Shown: in pieces, positions 1 to 15,430 of the stretch
Layout of the letters: every line of letters starts with the position of its first letter
Position numbering within the stretch: position 1 is the first letter of the stretch
Source of the DNA: Luzula sylvatica
Lineage: Eukaryota; Streptophyta; Magnoliopsida; Poales; Juncaceae
Reading direction: 5' to 3'
DNA: 64,000 bases
Assembly: GCA_946800325.1 (NCBI GenBank)
Contig: OX326958.1
Coordinates: 754,001 to 818,000 of the forward strand
Notes under the pieces: model-generated
The model's database searches: none
Seen by the model: only the letters and a program-made list of their open reading frames with translations
Told to the model about the DNA's origin: nothing
Translations under genes and position numbers: made by a program

Positions 1-3000
1 AAAATTCTTATAATTGCAAAAACAGAAGTCTAAAACGTTAAAAAAAAATTCAATTAAGATATTTTTTTAAAAAAATTGTAAAATTGATGTGTAGCACAAG
101 CAAAATAGTCAATTTTCATGTCGTACTCAAAATACTCCATAATTGATGACTAACACACACAAATAACAATTTTTTCAAAAAATTCTTAAAAATTCAAAAA
201 CAGAACTCTTAACGCCTTTAAAAAATCCTATTAAGATATTTTTTAAAAAAATGTTAAAATTGAAGTGTAACACAAGAAAAATAGTCAATTTTCTGGTCGT
301 ACTCAAAATACTCCGTAATTGAAGACTAACACACACAAATTACAATTTTTTCAGTCTTAAAAGTGCAAAAACAGAAGTCTAACACCTTCAAAAAATCCAA
401 TTAAGATATTTTTAAAAAAATGTTAAAACTGAAGTGTAACACAAGCAAAATAGTTAATTTTCTAGTCGTCCTCAAAATACTCCGTAATTTAAATCTAACA
501 CACACAAATTTCAATTTTTTTAAAAATTTCTTTAAAATGATAAATAGAAGTCTAACACCTTCAAAAAATTCAATTAAGATATTTTTAAAAAAAATGTTAA
601 ATTTGAAGTGCAACACAAGAAATATAGTCAATTTTCATGTCGTACTCAAAATACTCCGAAATTTAAGACTAACGCATACAAATTTCTATTGTTTCAAAAA
701 CTTCTTAAAAATGCAAAAACAGAAGTCTAACACCTTCAAAAAACCCAATTAAGATATTTTTTAAAAATATGTTAAAATTGAAGTGTAACACAAGAAAAAT
801 AGTCAATTTTCATGTCGTACTAAAAATACTCCGATATGGAAGACTAACACACACAAATTTCAATTTTTTCAAACATTTCTTAAAAATGCAAAAACACAAG
901 TGTAACACAATCAATATAGTTAAATTTCATGTCGTACTAAAAATACTCCGTAATTGAAGACTAACACACACAAATTTCAATTTTTTCAAAAATTTCTTAA
1001 AAATGCAAAAACAGAAGTCTAACACCTTCAAAAAAACAAAATTAAGATTTTTTTTTTAAAATATGTTAAAATTGAAGTGTAACACAAGAAAAATAATCAA
1101 TTTTCATGTCATACTCAAAATACTCCATAATTGAAGACCAACACGCACAAATTTCAATTTTTTCAAACATTTCTCAAAAATGCAAAAACATAAGTCTTAC
1201 ACCTTCAAAAAATTCAATTAAGATATTTTTTTTAAAAATATGTTAAAATTGAAGTGTAACACAAGAAAAATAGTCAATTTTAATGTCGTATTCAAAATAC
1301 TCCGTAATTGAAGATTAACGCACACAAATTTCAATTTTTTCAAATATTTTTTAAAAATACAAAAACATAAGTCTAACACCTTCAAAAAATTCACTTAAGA
1401 TATTTTTTAAAAAAATGTTAAAATTGAAGTGTAACACAAGCAAAATAGTTAAATTTCATGTCGTACTCAAAATACTCCGTAATTCAAGACTAACACACAC
1501 AAATTTCAATTTTTTCAAAAATTTCTTAAAACATGCAAAAACAGAAGTCTAACACTTTCAAAAAATTCAATGAAGATATTTTTTTTAAAAAATTGTAAAA
1601 TTGATGTGTAACACAAGAAAAATAGCCAATTTTCATGTCGTACTCAAAATACTCCATAATTGAAGACTAACACATACAAATTTCAATTTTTTCAAAAATT
1701 TCTTAAAAATACAAAAATAGAAGTCTAACACCTTCAAAAAATCCAATTAAGATATTTTTTAAAAAAAATGTTAAAATTGAAATGTAACACAAGCAAAATT
1801 GTCAATTTTCTTGTCGTACTAAAAATACTCCGATATGGAAGATTAAGACACACAAATTTCAATTTTTTCAAACATTTCTTAAAAATGCAAAAATATAAGT
1901 CTAACACTTCAAAAAATTCAATTATGCTATTTATTTCAAAAATGTTAAAATTGAAGTGTAACACAAGCAATATAGTTAAATTTCATGTCGTACTCAAAAT
2001 ACGCCGTAATTGAAGACTAACACACACAAATTTCAATTTTTTCAAAAATTTCTTAAAACATGCAAAAACAGAAGTCTAACACTTTCAAAAAATTCAATTA
2101 AGATATTTTTTTAAAAAATTTATAAAATTGATGTGTAACACAAGCAAAATAGTCAATTTTCATGTCGTACTCAAAATACTCCATAATTGAAGACAAACAC
2201 ACACAAATTTCATTTTTTTCAAAAATTTCTTAAAAATGAAAGAAAAAAGTCTAACACCTTCGAAAAATCCAATTAAGATATTTTTTAAAACCATGTTAAA
2301 ATAGAAATGTAACTCAAGCAAAATAGTCAATTTTCTTGTCGTACTCAAAATATTCCGTAATTGAAGACTAACACACACAAATTACATTTTTTTAAAAAAT
2401 TTCTTAAAAATGCAAAAACAGAAGTCTAACACCCTCAAAAAATGCAATTAAGATATTTTTTTAAAAAATGTTAAAATTGAAGTGTAACACAAGCAAAATA
2501 GTCAATTTTCTTGTCGTACTCAAAATACTCCGTAATTGAAGATTTACACACACAAATTTCAATTTTTTTAAATATTTCTTAAAAATGCAAAAACAGAAGT
2601 CTAACACCTTCAAACAATTTAATTAAGATATATTTTTTTTAAATTTTAAAATTGAAACGTAACACAAGCAATATAGTCAATTTTCATGTCGTACTCAAAA
2701 TACTCCGAAATTGAAGACAAACACACACAAATTTCAATTTTTTCAAAAACTTCTTAAAAATGCAAAAAACAGAAGTCTAACACCATCAAAAAACCCAATT
2801 GAGATATTTTTTAAAAATGTGTTAAAATTGAAGTGTAACACAAGAAAAATAGTCAATTTTCATGTCGTACTAAAAATACTCCGTAATTGAAGACTAACAC
2901 ACACAAATTTCAATTTTTTCAAAAATTTCTTAAAAATTCAAAAACAGAAGTCTAACACCTTCAAAAAACCCAATTAAGATATTTTTTTAAAACATGTTAA

Positions 3001-6000
3001 AATTGAAGTGTAACATAATAAAAATAGTCAATTTTCATGTCGTACTAAAAATACTCCGTAGTTGAAGACTAACACACACAATTTTTCATTTTTTTCAAAA
3101 ATTTCTTAAGACATGCAAAAACAGAAGTCTAACACTTTCAAAAAATTCAATTAAGATATTTTTTTAAAAGAAATTGTAAAATTGATGTGTAACACAAGCA
3201 AAATAGTCAATTTTCATGTCGTACTCAAAATACTCTATAATTGAAGACTAACACATACAAATTTCAATTTTTTCAAAAATTTCTTAAAAATACAAAAACA
3301 TAAGTCTTACGCCTTCCAAAAATTCACATAAGATATTTTTGTATAAAAATTAAAATTGAAGTGTAACACAAGGAAAATACTCAATTTTCATGTTGTACTC
3401 AAAATACTTTGTAATTGAAGACTAACACACACAAATTACAATTTTTTCAAAAATTTCTTAAAAATGCAAAAACAAAAGTCTAACACCTTCACAAAATCCA
3501 ATTAAGGTATTTTTTAATAAATGTTAAAATTGAAGTGTAACACAACAAAAATAGTCAATTTTCTTGTCGTACTCAAAATACTCCGTAATTGAAGACTAAC
3601 ACACACAAATTTCAATTTTTAAAAAAATTTCTTTAAAATGCAAAAATAGAAGTCTAACACCTTCAAAAAATTCAATTAAGATATTTTTTTAAAAAATGTT
3701 AAAATTGAAGTGTAAAACAAGCAATATAGTCAATTTTCATGTCGTACTCAAAATACTCCGAAATTGAAGACTAACACACACAAATTTCAATTTTTTCAAA
3801 AACGTCTTAAAAATTAAAAAACAGAAGTCTAACACCTTCAAAAAACCCAATTAAGATATTTTTTAAAAATGTGTTAAAATTGAAGTGTAACACAAGAAAA
3901 ATAGTCAATTTTCATGCCGTACTAAAAATACTCCGTAATTGAAGACTAACACACACAAATTTCAATTTTTTCAAACATTTTTTAAAAATACAAAAACATA
4001 AGTCTTAACACCTTCAAAAAATTCTCTTAAGATATTTTTAAAAAAAAATCAAAATTGAAGTGTGACACAAGCAATATACTCAATTTTCGTGTCGTATTCA
4101 AAATACTCCGTAATTGAAGACTAATACACACAAATTTCAATTTTTTTTAAAATTTCTTAAAAATGCAAAAATAGAAGTCTAACACCTTAAAAAAACCCAA
4201 TTAAGATATTTTTTAAAAATATGTTAAAATTGAAGTGTAACACAAGAAAAATAGTCAATTTTCATGTCGTACTAAAAATACTCCGATATGGAAGACTAAC
4301 ACACACAAATTTCAATTTTTTCAAACATTTCTTAAAAATGCAAAAACATAAGTCTAACACCTTCAAAAAATCCAATTAAGATATTTTTTTAACAAATGTT
4401 AATATTGAAGTGTAACACAAGCAAAATAGTCAATTTTCTTGTCGTACTCAAAATACTCCGTAATTGAAGACTAACACACACAAATTTCAATTTTTTTAAA
4501 AATTTCTTAAAACATGCAAAAACAGAAGTCTAACACTTTCAAAAAATTCAATTAAGATATTTTTTTTAAAAAATTATAAAATAGATGTGTAACAGAAGCA
4601 AAATAGTCAATTTTCATGTCGTACTCAAAATACTCCATAATTGAAGACTAACACACACAAATTTCATTTTTTTCAAAAATTTCTTAAAAATGAAAGAAAA
4701 AAAGTCTAACACCTTCGAAAAATCCAATTAAGATATTTTTTAAAAACATGTTAAAATTGAAGTGTAACAGAAGTCTAACACCTTCAAACAATTTAATTAA
4801 GATATATGTTTTTTAAATTTTAAAATTGAAACGTAACACATGCAATATAGTCAATTTTCATGTCGTACTCAAAATACTCCGAAATTGAAGACAAACACAC
4901 ACAAATTTCAATTTTTTCAAAAACTTCTTAAAAATGCTAAGAACAGAAGTCTAACACCATCAAAAAATCCAATTGAGATATTTTTTAAAAATGTGTTAAA
5001 ATTGAAGTGTAACACAAGAAAAATAGTCAATTTTCATGTCGTACTAAAAATACTCCGTAATTGAAGACTAACACACACAAATTTCAATTTTTTCAAAAAC
5101 TTCTTAAAAATTCAAAAACAGAAGTCTAACACCTTCAAAAAACCCAATTAAGATATTTTTTTAAAACATGTTAAAATTGAAGTGTAACATAATAAAAATA
5201 GTCAATTTTCATGTCGTACTAAAAATACTCCGTAATTGAAGACTAACACACACAATTTTTCATTTTTTTCAAAAATTTCTTAAGACATGCAAAAACAGAA
5301 GTCTAACACTTTCAAAAAATTCAATTAAGATATTTTTTTAAAAGAAATTGTAAAATTGATGTGTAACACAAGCAAAATAGTCAATTTTCATGTCGTACTG
5401 AAAATACTCTATAATTGAAGACTAACACATACAAATTTCAATTTTTTCAAAAATTTCTTAAAAATACAAAAACAGAAGTCTAACACCTTCAAAAAATCCA
5501 ATAGAGATATTTTTTAAAAAAAATGTTAAAATTGAAATGTAACACAAGAAAAATATTCAATTTTCATGTCATACTCAAAATACTCCATAATTGAAGACCA
5601 ACACACACAAATTTCAATTTTTTCAAACATTTCTCAAAAATGCAAAAACATAAGTCTTACACCTTCCAAAAATTCACTTAAGGTATTTTTGTATAAAAAT
5701 TAAAATTGAAGTGTAACACAAGCAAAATAGTCAATTTTCATGTTGTACTCAAAATACTCAATAATTGAAGACCAACACACACAAATTTCAATTTTTTCAA
5801 ACATTTCTCAAAAATGCAAAAACATAAGTCTTACGCCTTCCAAAAATTCACATAAGATATTTTTGTATAAAAATTAAAATTGAAGTGTAACACAAGCAAA
5901 ATACTCAATTTTCATGTTGTATTCAAAATACTTTGTAATTGAAGACTAACACACACAAATTACAATTTTTTAAAAAATTTCTTAAAAATGCAAAAACAAA

Positions 6001-9000
6001 AGTCTAACACCTTCACAAAATCCAATTAAGGTATTTTTTTAATAAATGTTAAAATTGAAGTGTAACACAACAAAAATAGTCAATTTTCTTGTCGTACTCA
6101 AAATACTCCGTAATTGAAGACTAACACACACAAATTTCAATTTTTTAAAAAATTTCTTTAAAATGCAAAAATAGAAGTCTAACACCTTCAAAAATTCAAT
6201 TAAGATATTTTTTTTAAAAATGTTAAAATTGAAGTGTAAAACAAGCAATATAGTCAATTTTCGTGTCGTATTCAAAATACTCCGAAATTGAAGACTAATA
6301 CACACAAATTTAAATTTTTTTAAAAATTTCTTAAAAATGCAAAAACAGAAGTCTAACACCTTAAAAAAAAAATTCAATTAAGATATTTTTTTAAAAAAAT
6401 TGTAAAATTGATGTGTAACACAAGCAAAATAGTCAATTTTCATGTCGTACTCAAAATACTCCATAATTGAAGACTAACACACACAAATTACAATTGTTTC
6501 AAAAAATTCTTAAAAATACAAAAACAGAACTCTTAACACCTTTAAAAAATCCAATTAAGATATTTTTTAAAAAAATGTTAAAATTGAAGTGTAACACAAG
6601 CAAACTAGTCAATTTTCTAGTCGTACTCATAATACTCCGTAATTGAAGACTAACACACACAAATTACAATTTTTTCAATCTTAAAAATGCAAAAACAGAA
6701 GTCTAACAGCTTCAAAAAATCCAATTAAGATATTTTTTAAAAAATATTAAAACTCAAGTGTAACACAAGCAAAATTGTCAATTTTCTTGTCGTACTCAAA
6801 ATACTCCCTAATTGAAAACTAACACACACAAATTTCAATTTTTTTAAAAATTTCTTTAAAATGCAAAATTGAAGTCTAACACCTTCAAAAAATTCAATTA
6901 AGGTATTTTTTAAAAAAATGTTAAATTTGAAGTGCAACACAAGCTATATAGTCAATTTTCATGTCGTACTCAAAATACTCCGAAATTGAAGACTAACACA
7001 CACAAATTTCAATTTTTTCAAAAACTTCTTAAAAAAGAAAAAACAGAAGTCTAACACCTTCAAAAAACCCAATTAAGATATTTTTTAAAAATATGTTAAA
7101 ATTGAAGTGTAACACAAGAAAAATAGTCAATTTTCATGTCGTACTAAAAATACTCTGATATGGAAGACTAACACACACAAATTTCAATTTTTTCAAACAT
7201 TTCTTAAAAATGCAAAAACATAAGTCTAACACTTCAAAAAAATTCAATTATGCTATTTTTTTTAAAAATGTCAAAATTGAAGTGTAACATAAGCAATATA
7301 GTTAAATTTCATGTCGTACTCAAAATACTCCGTAATTGAAGACTAATACACACAAATTTCAATTTTTTCAAAAATTTCTTAAAAATGCAAAAACAGAAGT
7401 CTAACACCTTCCAAAAATTCACTTAAGATATTTTTTTAAAAAAATTGTAAAATTGATGTGTAACATAAGCAAAATAGTCAATTTTCATGTCGTACTCAAA
7501 ATACTCCATAATTGAAGACTAACACATACAAATTTCAATTTTTTCAAAAATTTCTTAAAAATGCAAAAACAGAAGTCTGACACCTTCAAAAAAGCCAATT
7601 AAGATATTTTATTAAAAAATGTTAAAATTGAAGTGTAACACAAGCAAAATAGTCAATTTTCTTGTCGTACTCAAAATACTCCGTAATTGAAGACTAACAC
7701 ACATAAATTACAATTTTTTCAAAAATTTCTTAAAAATGCAAAAACAGAAGTCTAACACCTTCAAAAAAATCCAATTAAGATATTTTTGTAAAAAATGGTA
7801 AAATTGAAGTGTAACACAAGCAATATACTCAATTTTCATGTTGTACTCAAAATACTCCGTAATTGACGACTAACACACACAAATTTCAATTTTTTCAAAC
7901 ATTTCTTAAAAACGCAAAAAGAGAAGTATAACACCTTCAAAAAAAATCCAATTAAGATATTTTTGTAAAAAATGGTAAAATTGAAGTGTAACACAAGCAA
8001 TATACTCAATTTTCATGCCGTACTCAAAATACTTCGTAATTGAGGACTAACACACACAAATTTCAATTTTTGCAAACATTTCTTAAAAACGCAAAAAGAG
8101 AAGTCTAACACCTTCAAAAAATTCAATTAAGATATTTTTCAAAAAAATTTAAATTGAAGTGTAGTACAAGCAAAATACCCAATTTTCACGTCGTACTCAA
8201 AATACTCCGTAATTGAGGACGAACACACACAAATTTCAATTTTTTCCAAAATTACTTTAAAATGCCAAAACAGAAGTCTAACACCTTCAAAAAAATTCAA
8301 TTTAGATATTTTTTAAAAAATGTTAAAATTGAAGTGTAACACGAGCAATATACTCAATTTTCATGTCATACACAACATACTCCGTAATTGAAGACTAACA
8401 TACACAAATTTCAATTTTTTCAAAAATTTCTTAAAAATGCAAAAACAAAAGTCTAACACCTTCAAAAAACACAATTAAGATATTTTTTTAAATATGTTAA
8501 ATTGAATTGAAACACAAGAAAAATAGTCAATTTTCATGTTGTACTAAAAATACTACGTAATAGAAGACTAACACACACAAATTTCAATTTTTTCAAATAT
8601 TTCTTAAAAATGGAAAAAGTGTAACACCTTCAAAAAATTCAATTAAGATGTTTTTTTTAAAAAATGTTTAAATTGAAGTGTAACACAAGCAATATAGTCA
8701 ATTTTCATGTCGTACTCAAAATACTCCGAAATTGAAGACTAACACACTCAAATTTCAATTTTTTCAAAAACTTCTTAAAAATGCAAAAACAGAAGTCAAA
8801 CACCTTCAAAAAACCCAATTAAGATATTTTTTAGAAATATGTTAAAATTGAAGTGTAACACAAGAAAAATTGTCAATTTTGATGTCGTACTAAAAATACT
8901 CCGTAATTGAAGACTAACACACACAAATTTCAATTTTTTCAAACATTTTTTAAAAATACAAAAACACATGTCTAACACCTTCAAAAAATTCTCTTAAGAT

Positions 9001-12000
9001 ATTTTTTAAAAAAAATCAAAATTGAAGTGTGCACAAGCAATATACTCAATTTTTGTGTCGTATTCAAAATACTCCATAATTGAAAACTAACACACACAAA
9101 TTTCAATTTTTTTAAAAAAGTTCTTAAAAATGCAAAAACAGAAGTCTAACACCTTCAAAAAAATTCAATTAAGATATTTTTTTAAAAAAATTGTAAAATT
9201 GATGTGTAACACAAGCAAAATAGTCAATTTTCTTGTCGTACTCAAAATACTCCATAATTGAAGACTAACACACACAAATTACAATTTTTTCAAAAAATTC
9301 TTAAAAATACAAAAACAGAACTCTTAACACCTTTAAAAAAAATCCAATTAAAATATTTTTTAAAAAATTGTTAAAATTGAAGTGTAACACAAGCAAAATA
9401 GTCAGTTTTCTGGCCTTACTCAAAATACTCCGTAATTGAAGACTAACACACACAAATTTAAATTTTTTTTAAAATTTCTTAAAAATGCAAAAACAGAAGT
9501 CTCACACCTTCAAAAAATTCAATTAAGATATTTTTTTTTAAAATTTAAAATTGAAACGTAACACAAGCAATATAGTCAATTTTCATGTCGTACTCAAAAT
9601 ACTCCAAAATTGAAGACTAACACACACAAATTTCAATTTTTTCAAAAACTTCTTAAAAATGCAAAAAACAGAAGTCTAACACTATCACAAAACCCAATTA
9701 AGATATTTTTTAAAAATTTATTAAAATTGAAGTGTAACACAAGAAAAATAGTCAATTTTCATGTCGTACTAAAAATACTCCGTAATTGAAGACTAACACA
9801 CAAAAATTTCAATTGTTTCAAAAACTTCTTTAAAATTCAAAAACAGAAGTCTAACACCTTCAAAAAACCCAATTAAGATATTTTTTTAAAATATGTTAAA
9901 ATTGAAGTGTAACATAAGAAAAATAGTCAATTTTCATGTCGTACTAAAAATACTCCGCAATTGAAGACCTTGACGCACAATTTTTCATTTTTTTCGAAAA
10001 TTTCTTAAAACATGCAAAAACAGAAGTCTAACACTTTCAAAAAATTCAATTAAGATATTTTTTTAAGAAAATTGTAAACTTGATGTGTAACACAAGCAAA
10101 ATAGTCAATTTTCATGTCGTACTCAAAATACTCCATAATTGAAGACTAACACGTACAAATTTCAATTTTTTCAAAAATTTCTTAAAAATACAAAAGCAGA
10201 AGTCACCTTCAAAAAATCCAATTGAGATATTTTTTAAAAAAAAATGTTAAAATTGAAATGTAACACAAGCAAAATGGTTAATTTTCTTGTCGTACTCAAA
10301 ATACTTTGTAATTGAAGACTAACACACACAAATTACAATTTTTTCAAAAATTTCTTAAAAATGCAAAAACAGAAGTCTAACCCCTTCAAAAAAAATCCAA
10401 TTAAGATATTTTTGTAAAAAATGGTAAAATTGAAGTGTAACACAAGCAATATACTCAATTTTTATGTCGTACTCAAAATACTCCGAAATTGAAGACTAAC
10501 ACACACAAATTTCAATTTTTTCAAAAACTTCTTAAAAATGCAAAAACAGATGTCGAACACCTTGAAAAAACCCAATTAAGTTATTTTTTAAAAATATGTT
10601 AAAATTGAAGTGTAACACAAGAAAAATAGTCAATTTTCATGTCGTACTAAAAATACTCCATAATTGAAGACTAACACACACAAATTTCTATTTTTTCAAA
10701 TATTTTTTAAAAATACAAAAACATAAGTCTAACACCTTCAAAAAATTCTCTTAAGATATTTTTTTAAAAAAATCAAAATTGAAGTGTGACACAAGCAATA
10801 TACTCAATTTTCGTGTCGTATTCAAAATAGTCCGTAATTGAAGACTAACACACACAAATTTCAATTTTTTCAAAAATTTCTTAAAAATGCAAAAACAGAA
10901 GTCTAACACCTTCAAAAAAATTCAATTAAGATATTTTTTTAAAAAAATTGTAAAATTGATGTGTAACACAAGCAAAATAGTCAATTTTCATGTCGTACTC
11001 AAAATACTCCATAATTGAAGACTAACACACACAAACTACAATTTTTTCAAAAAATTCTTAAAAATACAAAAACAGAACTCTTAACACCTTTAAAAAATAC
11101 AATTAAGATATTTTTTAAAAAAATGTTAAAATTGAAGTGTAACACGAGCAAAATAGTCAATTTTCTGGTCGTAATCAAAATACTCCGTAATTGAAGACTA
11201 ACACACACAAATTACAATTTTTTCAATCTTAAAAATGTAAAAACAGAAGTCTAACACCTTCAAAAAATCCAATTAAGATATTTTTTCAAAAATGTTAAAA
11301 CTGAAGTGTAACACAAGAAAAATAGTCAATTTTCTTGTCGTACTCAAAATACTCCGTATTTGAACACTAACACACACAAATTTCAATTTTTTAAAAAATT
11401 TCTTTAAAATGCAAAATAGAAGTCTAACACCTTCAAAAAATTCAATTAAGATATTTTTTCAAAAAATGTTAAATTTGAAGTGCAACACTAGCAATATAGT
11501 CAATTTTCATGTCGTACTCAAAATACTCCGAAATTGAAGACTAACACACACAAATTTCAATTTTTTCAAAAACTTCTTAAAAATGCAAAACCAGAAGTCT
11601 AAAACCTTCAAAAAACCCAATTAAGATATTTTTTAAAAATATGTTAAAATTGAAGTGTAACACAAGAAAAATAGTCAATTTTGATGTCGTACTAAAAATA
11701 CTTCGTAATTGAAGACTAACACACAAAAATTTCAATTTTTTGAAACATTTTTTAAAAATACAAAAACATAAGTCTAACACCTTCAAAAAATTCACTTAAG
11801 ATATTTTTTTCAAAAAAAATCAAAATTGATGTGTAACACAAGCAATATACTCAATTTTGATGTCGTATTCAAAATACTCCTTAATTAAAGACTAACACTC
11901 ACAAATTTCAATTTTTTCAAAAACTTCTTTAAAATTGAAGTGTAACACAAGCAAAATAGTCAATTTTCTGGTCGTACTCGAAATACTCCGTAATTGAAGA

Positions 12001-13679
12001 CTAACACACACAAATTACAATTTTTTCAATCTTAAAAATGCAAAAACAGAAGTCTAACACCTTCAAAAAATTCAATTAAGATATTTTTTTAAAAAATGTT
12101 AAAATTGAAGTGTAACACAAGCAAAATAGTCAATTTTCTTGTCGTACTCAAAATACTCCGTAATTGAAGACAAACACACCCAAATTACATTTTTTTTTAA
12201 AATTTCTTAAAAATGCAAAAACAGAAGTCTAACACCTTCAAAAAATGCAATTAAGATAGTTTTTTAAAAAATGTTAAAATTGAAGTGTACCACAAGAAAA
12301 ATAGTCTATTTTCATGTCATACTCAAAATATTCCGAAATTGAAGACTAACACACACAAATGTCAATTTTTTCAAAAACTTCTTGAAAATGCCAAAAGAGA
12401 AGTCTAACACCTTCAAAAAACCCAATTAAGATATTTTTCAAAAATATGTTAAAATTGAAGTGTAACACAAGAAAAATAGTCAATTTTCATGTCGTACTAA
12501 AAATACTCCGATATAGAAGACTAACACAAACAAATTGCAAAATTTTCAAACATTTCTTAAAAATGCAAAAACATAAGTCTAACACTTCAAAAAATTCAAT
12601 TATGCTATTTTCTTAAAAATGTTAAAATTGAAGTGTAACACAAGCAATATAGTTAAATTTCATGTCGTACTCAAAATACTCCGTAATTGAAGACTAACAC
12701 ACACAAATTTCAATTTTTTCAAAAATTTCTTAAAAATGCAAAAACAGATGTCTAACACCTTCTAAAAAACCAAATTAAGATTTTTTTTAAAATATGTAAA
12801 AATTGAAGTGTAACACAAGAAAAATAGTCAATTTTCATGTCATACTCAAAATACTCCATAATTGAAGACCAACACACACAAATTTCAATTTTTTCAAACA
12901 TTTCTCAAAAATGCAAAAACATAAGTCTTACACCTTCCAAAAATTCACTTAAGATATTTTTGTATAAAAATTAAAATTGAAGTGTAACACAAGCAAAATA
13001 CTCAATTTTCATGTTGTACTCAAAATACTCAATAATTGAAGACTAACACACACAAATTACAATTTTTTCAAAAATTTCTTAAAAATGCAAAAATAGAAGT
13101 CTAACACCTTCAAAAAGGACAATTAATATATTTTATTAAAAAATGTTAAAATTGAAGTGTAACACAAGCAAAATAGTCAATTTTCTTGTGGTACTCAAAA
13201 TACTCCGTAATTGAAGACTAACACACACAAATTACAGTTTTTTCAAAAATTTCTTAAAACATGCAAAAACAGAAGTCTAACACTTTCAAAAAATTCAATT
13301 AAGATATTTTTTTTTTAAAAATTGTAAAATTGATGTGTAACACAAGAAAAATAGCCAATTTTCATGTCGTACTCAAAATACTCCATAATTGAAGACTAAC
13401 ACATACAAATTTCAATTATTTCAAAAATTTCTTAAAAATACAAAAATAGAAGTCTTAACACCTTCAAAAAATCCAATTAAGATATTTTTTAAAAAAATGT
13501 TAAAATTGAAGTGTAACACAAGCAAAATAGTTAAATTTCATGTCGTACTCAAAATACTCCGTAATTGAAGACTAACACACACAAATTTCAATTTTTTCAA
13601 AAATTTCTTAAAACATGCAAAAACAGAAGTCTAACACTTTCAAAAAATTCAATTAAAATATTTTTTTTTAAAAATTGTA

Positions 13680-15430
13680 AAATTGATGTGTAACACAAGA
13701 AAAATAGCCAATTTTCATGTCGTACTGAAAATACTCCATAATTGAAGACTAACACATACAAATTTCAATTTTTTCAAAAATTTCTTAAAAATACAAAAAT
13801 AGAAGTCTAACACCTTCAAAAAATCCAATTAAGATATTTTTTAAAAAAAATGTTAAAATTGAAATGTAACACAAGCAAAATTGTCAATTTTCTTGTCGTA
13901 CTAAAAATACTCCGATATGGAAGACTAACACACACAAATTTTAATTTTTTCAAACATTTCTTAAAAATGCAAAAACATAAATCTAACACTTCAAAAAATT
14001 CAATTATGCTATTTATTTCAAAAATGTTAAAATTATAGTGCAACACAAGCAATATAGTTAAATTTCATGTCGTACTCAAAATACTCCGTAATTGAAGACT
14101 AACACACACAAATTTCAATTTTTTCAAAAATTTCTTAAAACATGCAAAAACAGAAGTCTAACAATTTCAAAAAATTCAATTAAAATATTTTTTTAAAAAA
14201 ATTATAAAATTGATGTGTAACACAAGCAAAATAGTCAATTTTCATGTCGTACTCAAAATACTCCATAATTGAAGACAAACACACACAAATTTCATTTTTT
14301 TCAAAAATTTCTTAAAAATGAAAGAAAAAAAGTCTAACACCTTCGAAAAATCCAATTAAGATATTTTTTAAAAACATGTTAAAATTGAAGTGTAACTCAA
14401 GCAAAATAGTCAATTTTCTTGTCGTACTCAAAATACTACGTAATTGAAGACTAACACACACAAATTACATTTTTTTTAAATTTTTTTAAAAAATGCAAAA
14501 ACAGTAGTCTAACACCCTCAAAAAATGCAATTAAGATATTTTTTTAAAAAATGTTAAAATTGAAGTGTAACACAAGCAAAATAGTCAATTTTCTTGTCGT
14601 ACTCAAAATACTCCGTAATTGAAGATTTACACACACAAATTTCAATTTTTTTAAATATTTCTTAAAAATGCAAAAACAGAAGTCTAACACCTTCAAACAA
14701 TTTAATTAAGATATATTTTTTTTAAATTTTAAAATTGAAACATAACACAAGCAATATAGTCAATTTTCATGTCGTACTCAAAATACTCCGAAATTGAAGA
14801 CAAACACACACAAATTTCAATTTTTTCAAAAACTTCATAAAAATGCAAAGAACAGAAGTCTAACACCATCAAAAAACCCAATTGAGATATTTTTTAAAAA
14901 TGTGTTAAAATTGAAGTGTAACACAAGAAAAATAGTCAATTTTCATGTCGTACTAAAAATACTCCGTAATTGAAGACTAACACACACAAATTTCAATTTT
15001 TTCAAAAACTTCTTAAAAATTCAAAAACAGAAGTCTAACACCTTCAAAAAACCCAATTAAGATATTTTTTTAAAACATGTTAAAATTGAAGTGTAACATA
15101 ATAAAAATAGTCAATTTTCATGTCGTACTAAAAATACTCCGTAATTGAAGACTAACACACACAATTTTTCATTTTTTTCAAAAATTTCTTAAGACATGCA
15201 AAAACAGAAGTCTAACACTTTCAAAAAATTCAAGTAAGATATTTTTTTAAAAGAAATTGTTAAATTGATGTGTAACACAAGCAAAATAGTCAATTTTCAT
15301 GTCGTACTCAAAATACTCTATAATTGAAGACTAACACATACAAATTTCAATTTTTTCAAAAATTTCTTAAAAATACAAAAACAGAAGTCTAACACCTTCA
15401 AAAAATCCAATTAAGATATTTTTTTTAAAA
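13680..15430 (+). repeat. Large block of satellite repeated from 1600-3350
   Basis: This block repeats the order of monomer variants at about 1600-3350 with an offset near 12,085 bp. Diagnostic variants shared by both include a monomer with the gatatggaag form (1833 and 13914), one with an atgaaagaaaaa spacer (2236 and 14317), and one with taacataataaaaatag (3010 and 15095). The second half of the same block also recurs at about 4800-5460. This is several-monomer-level duplication rather than homogenisation of single monomers. Confidence 0.85.
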
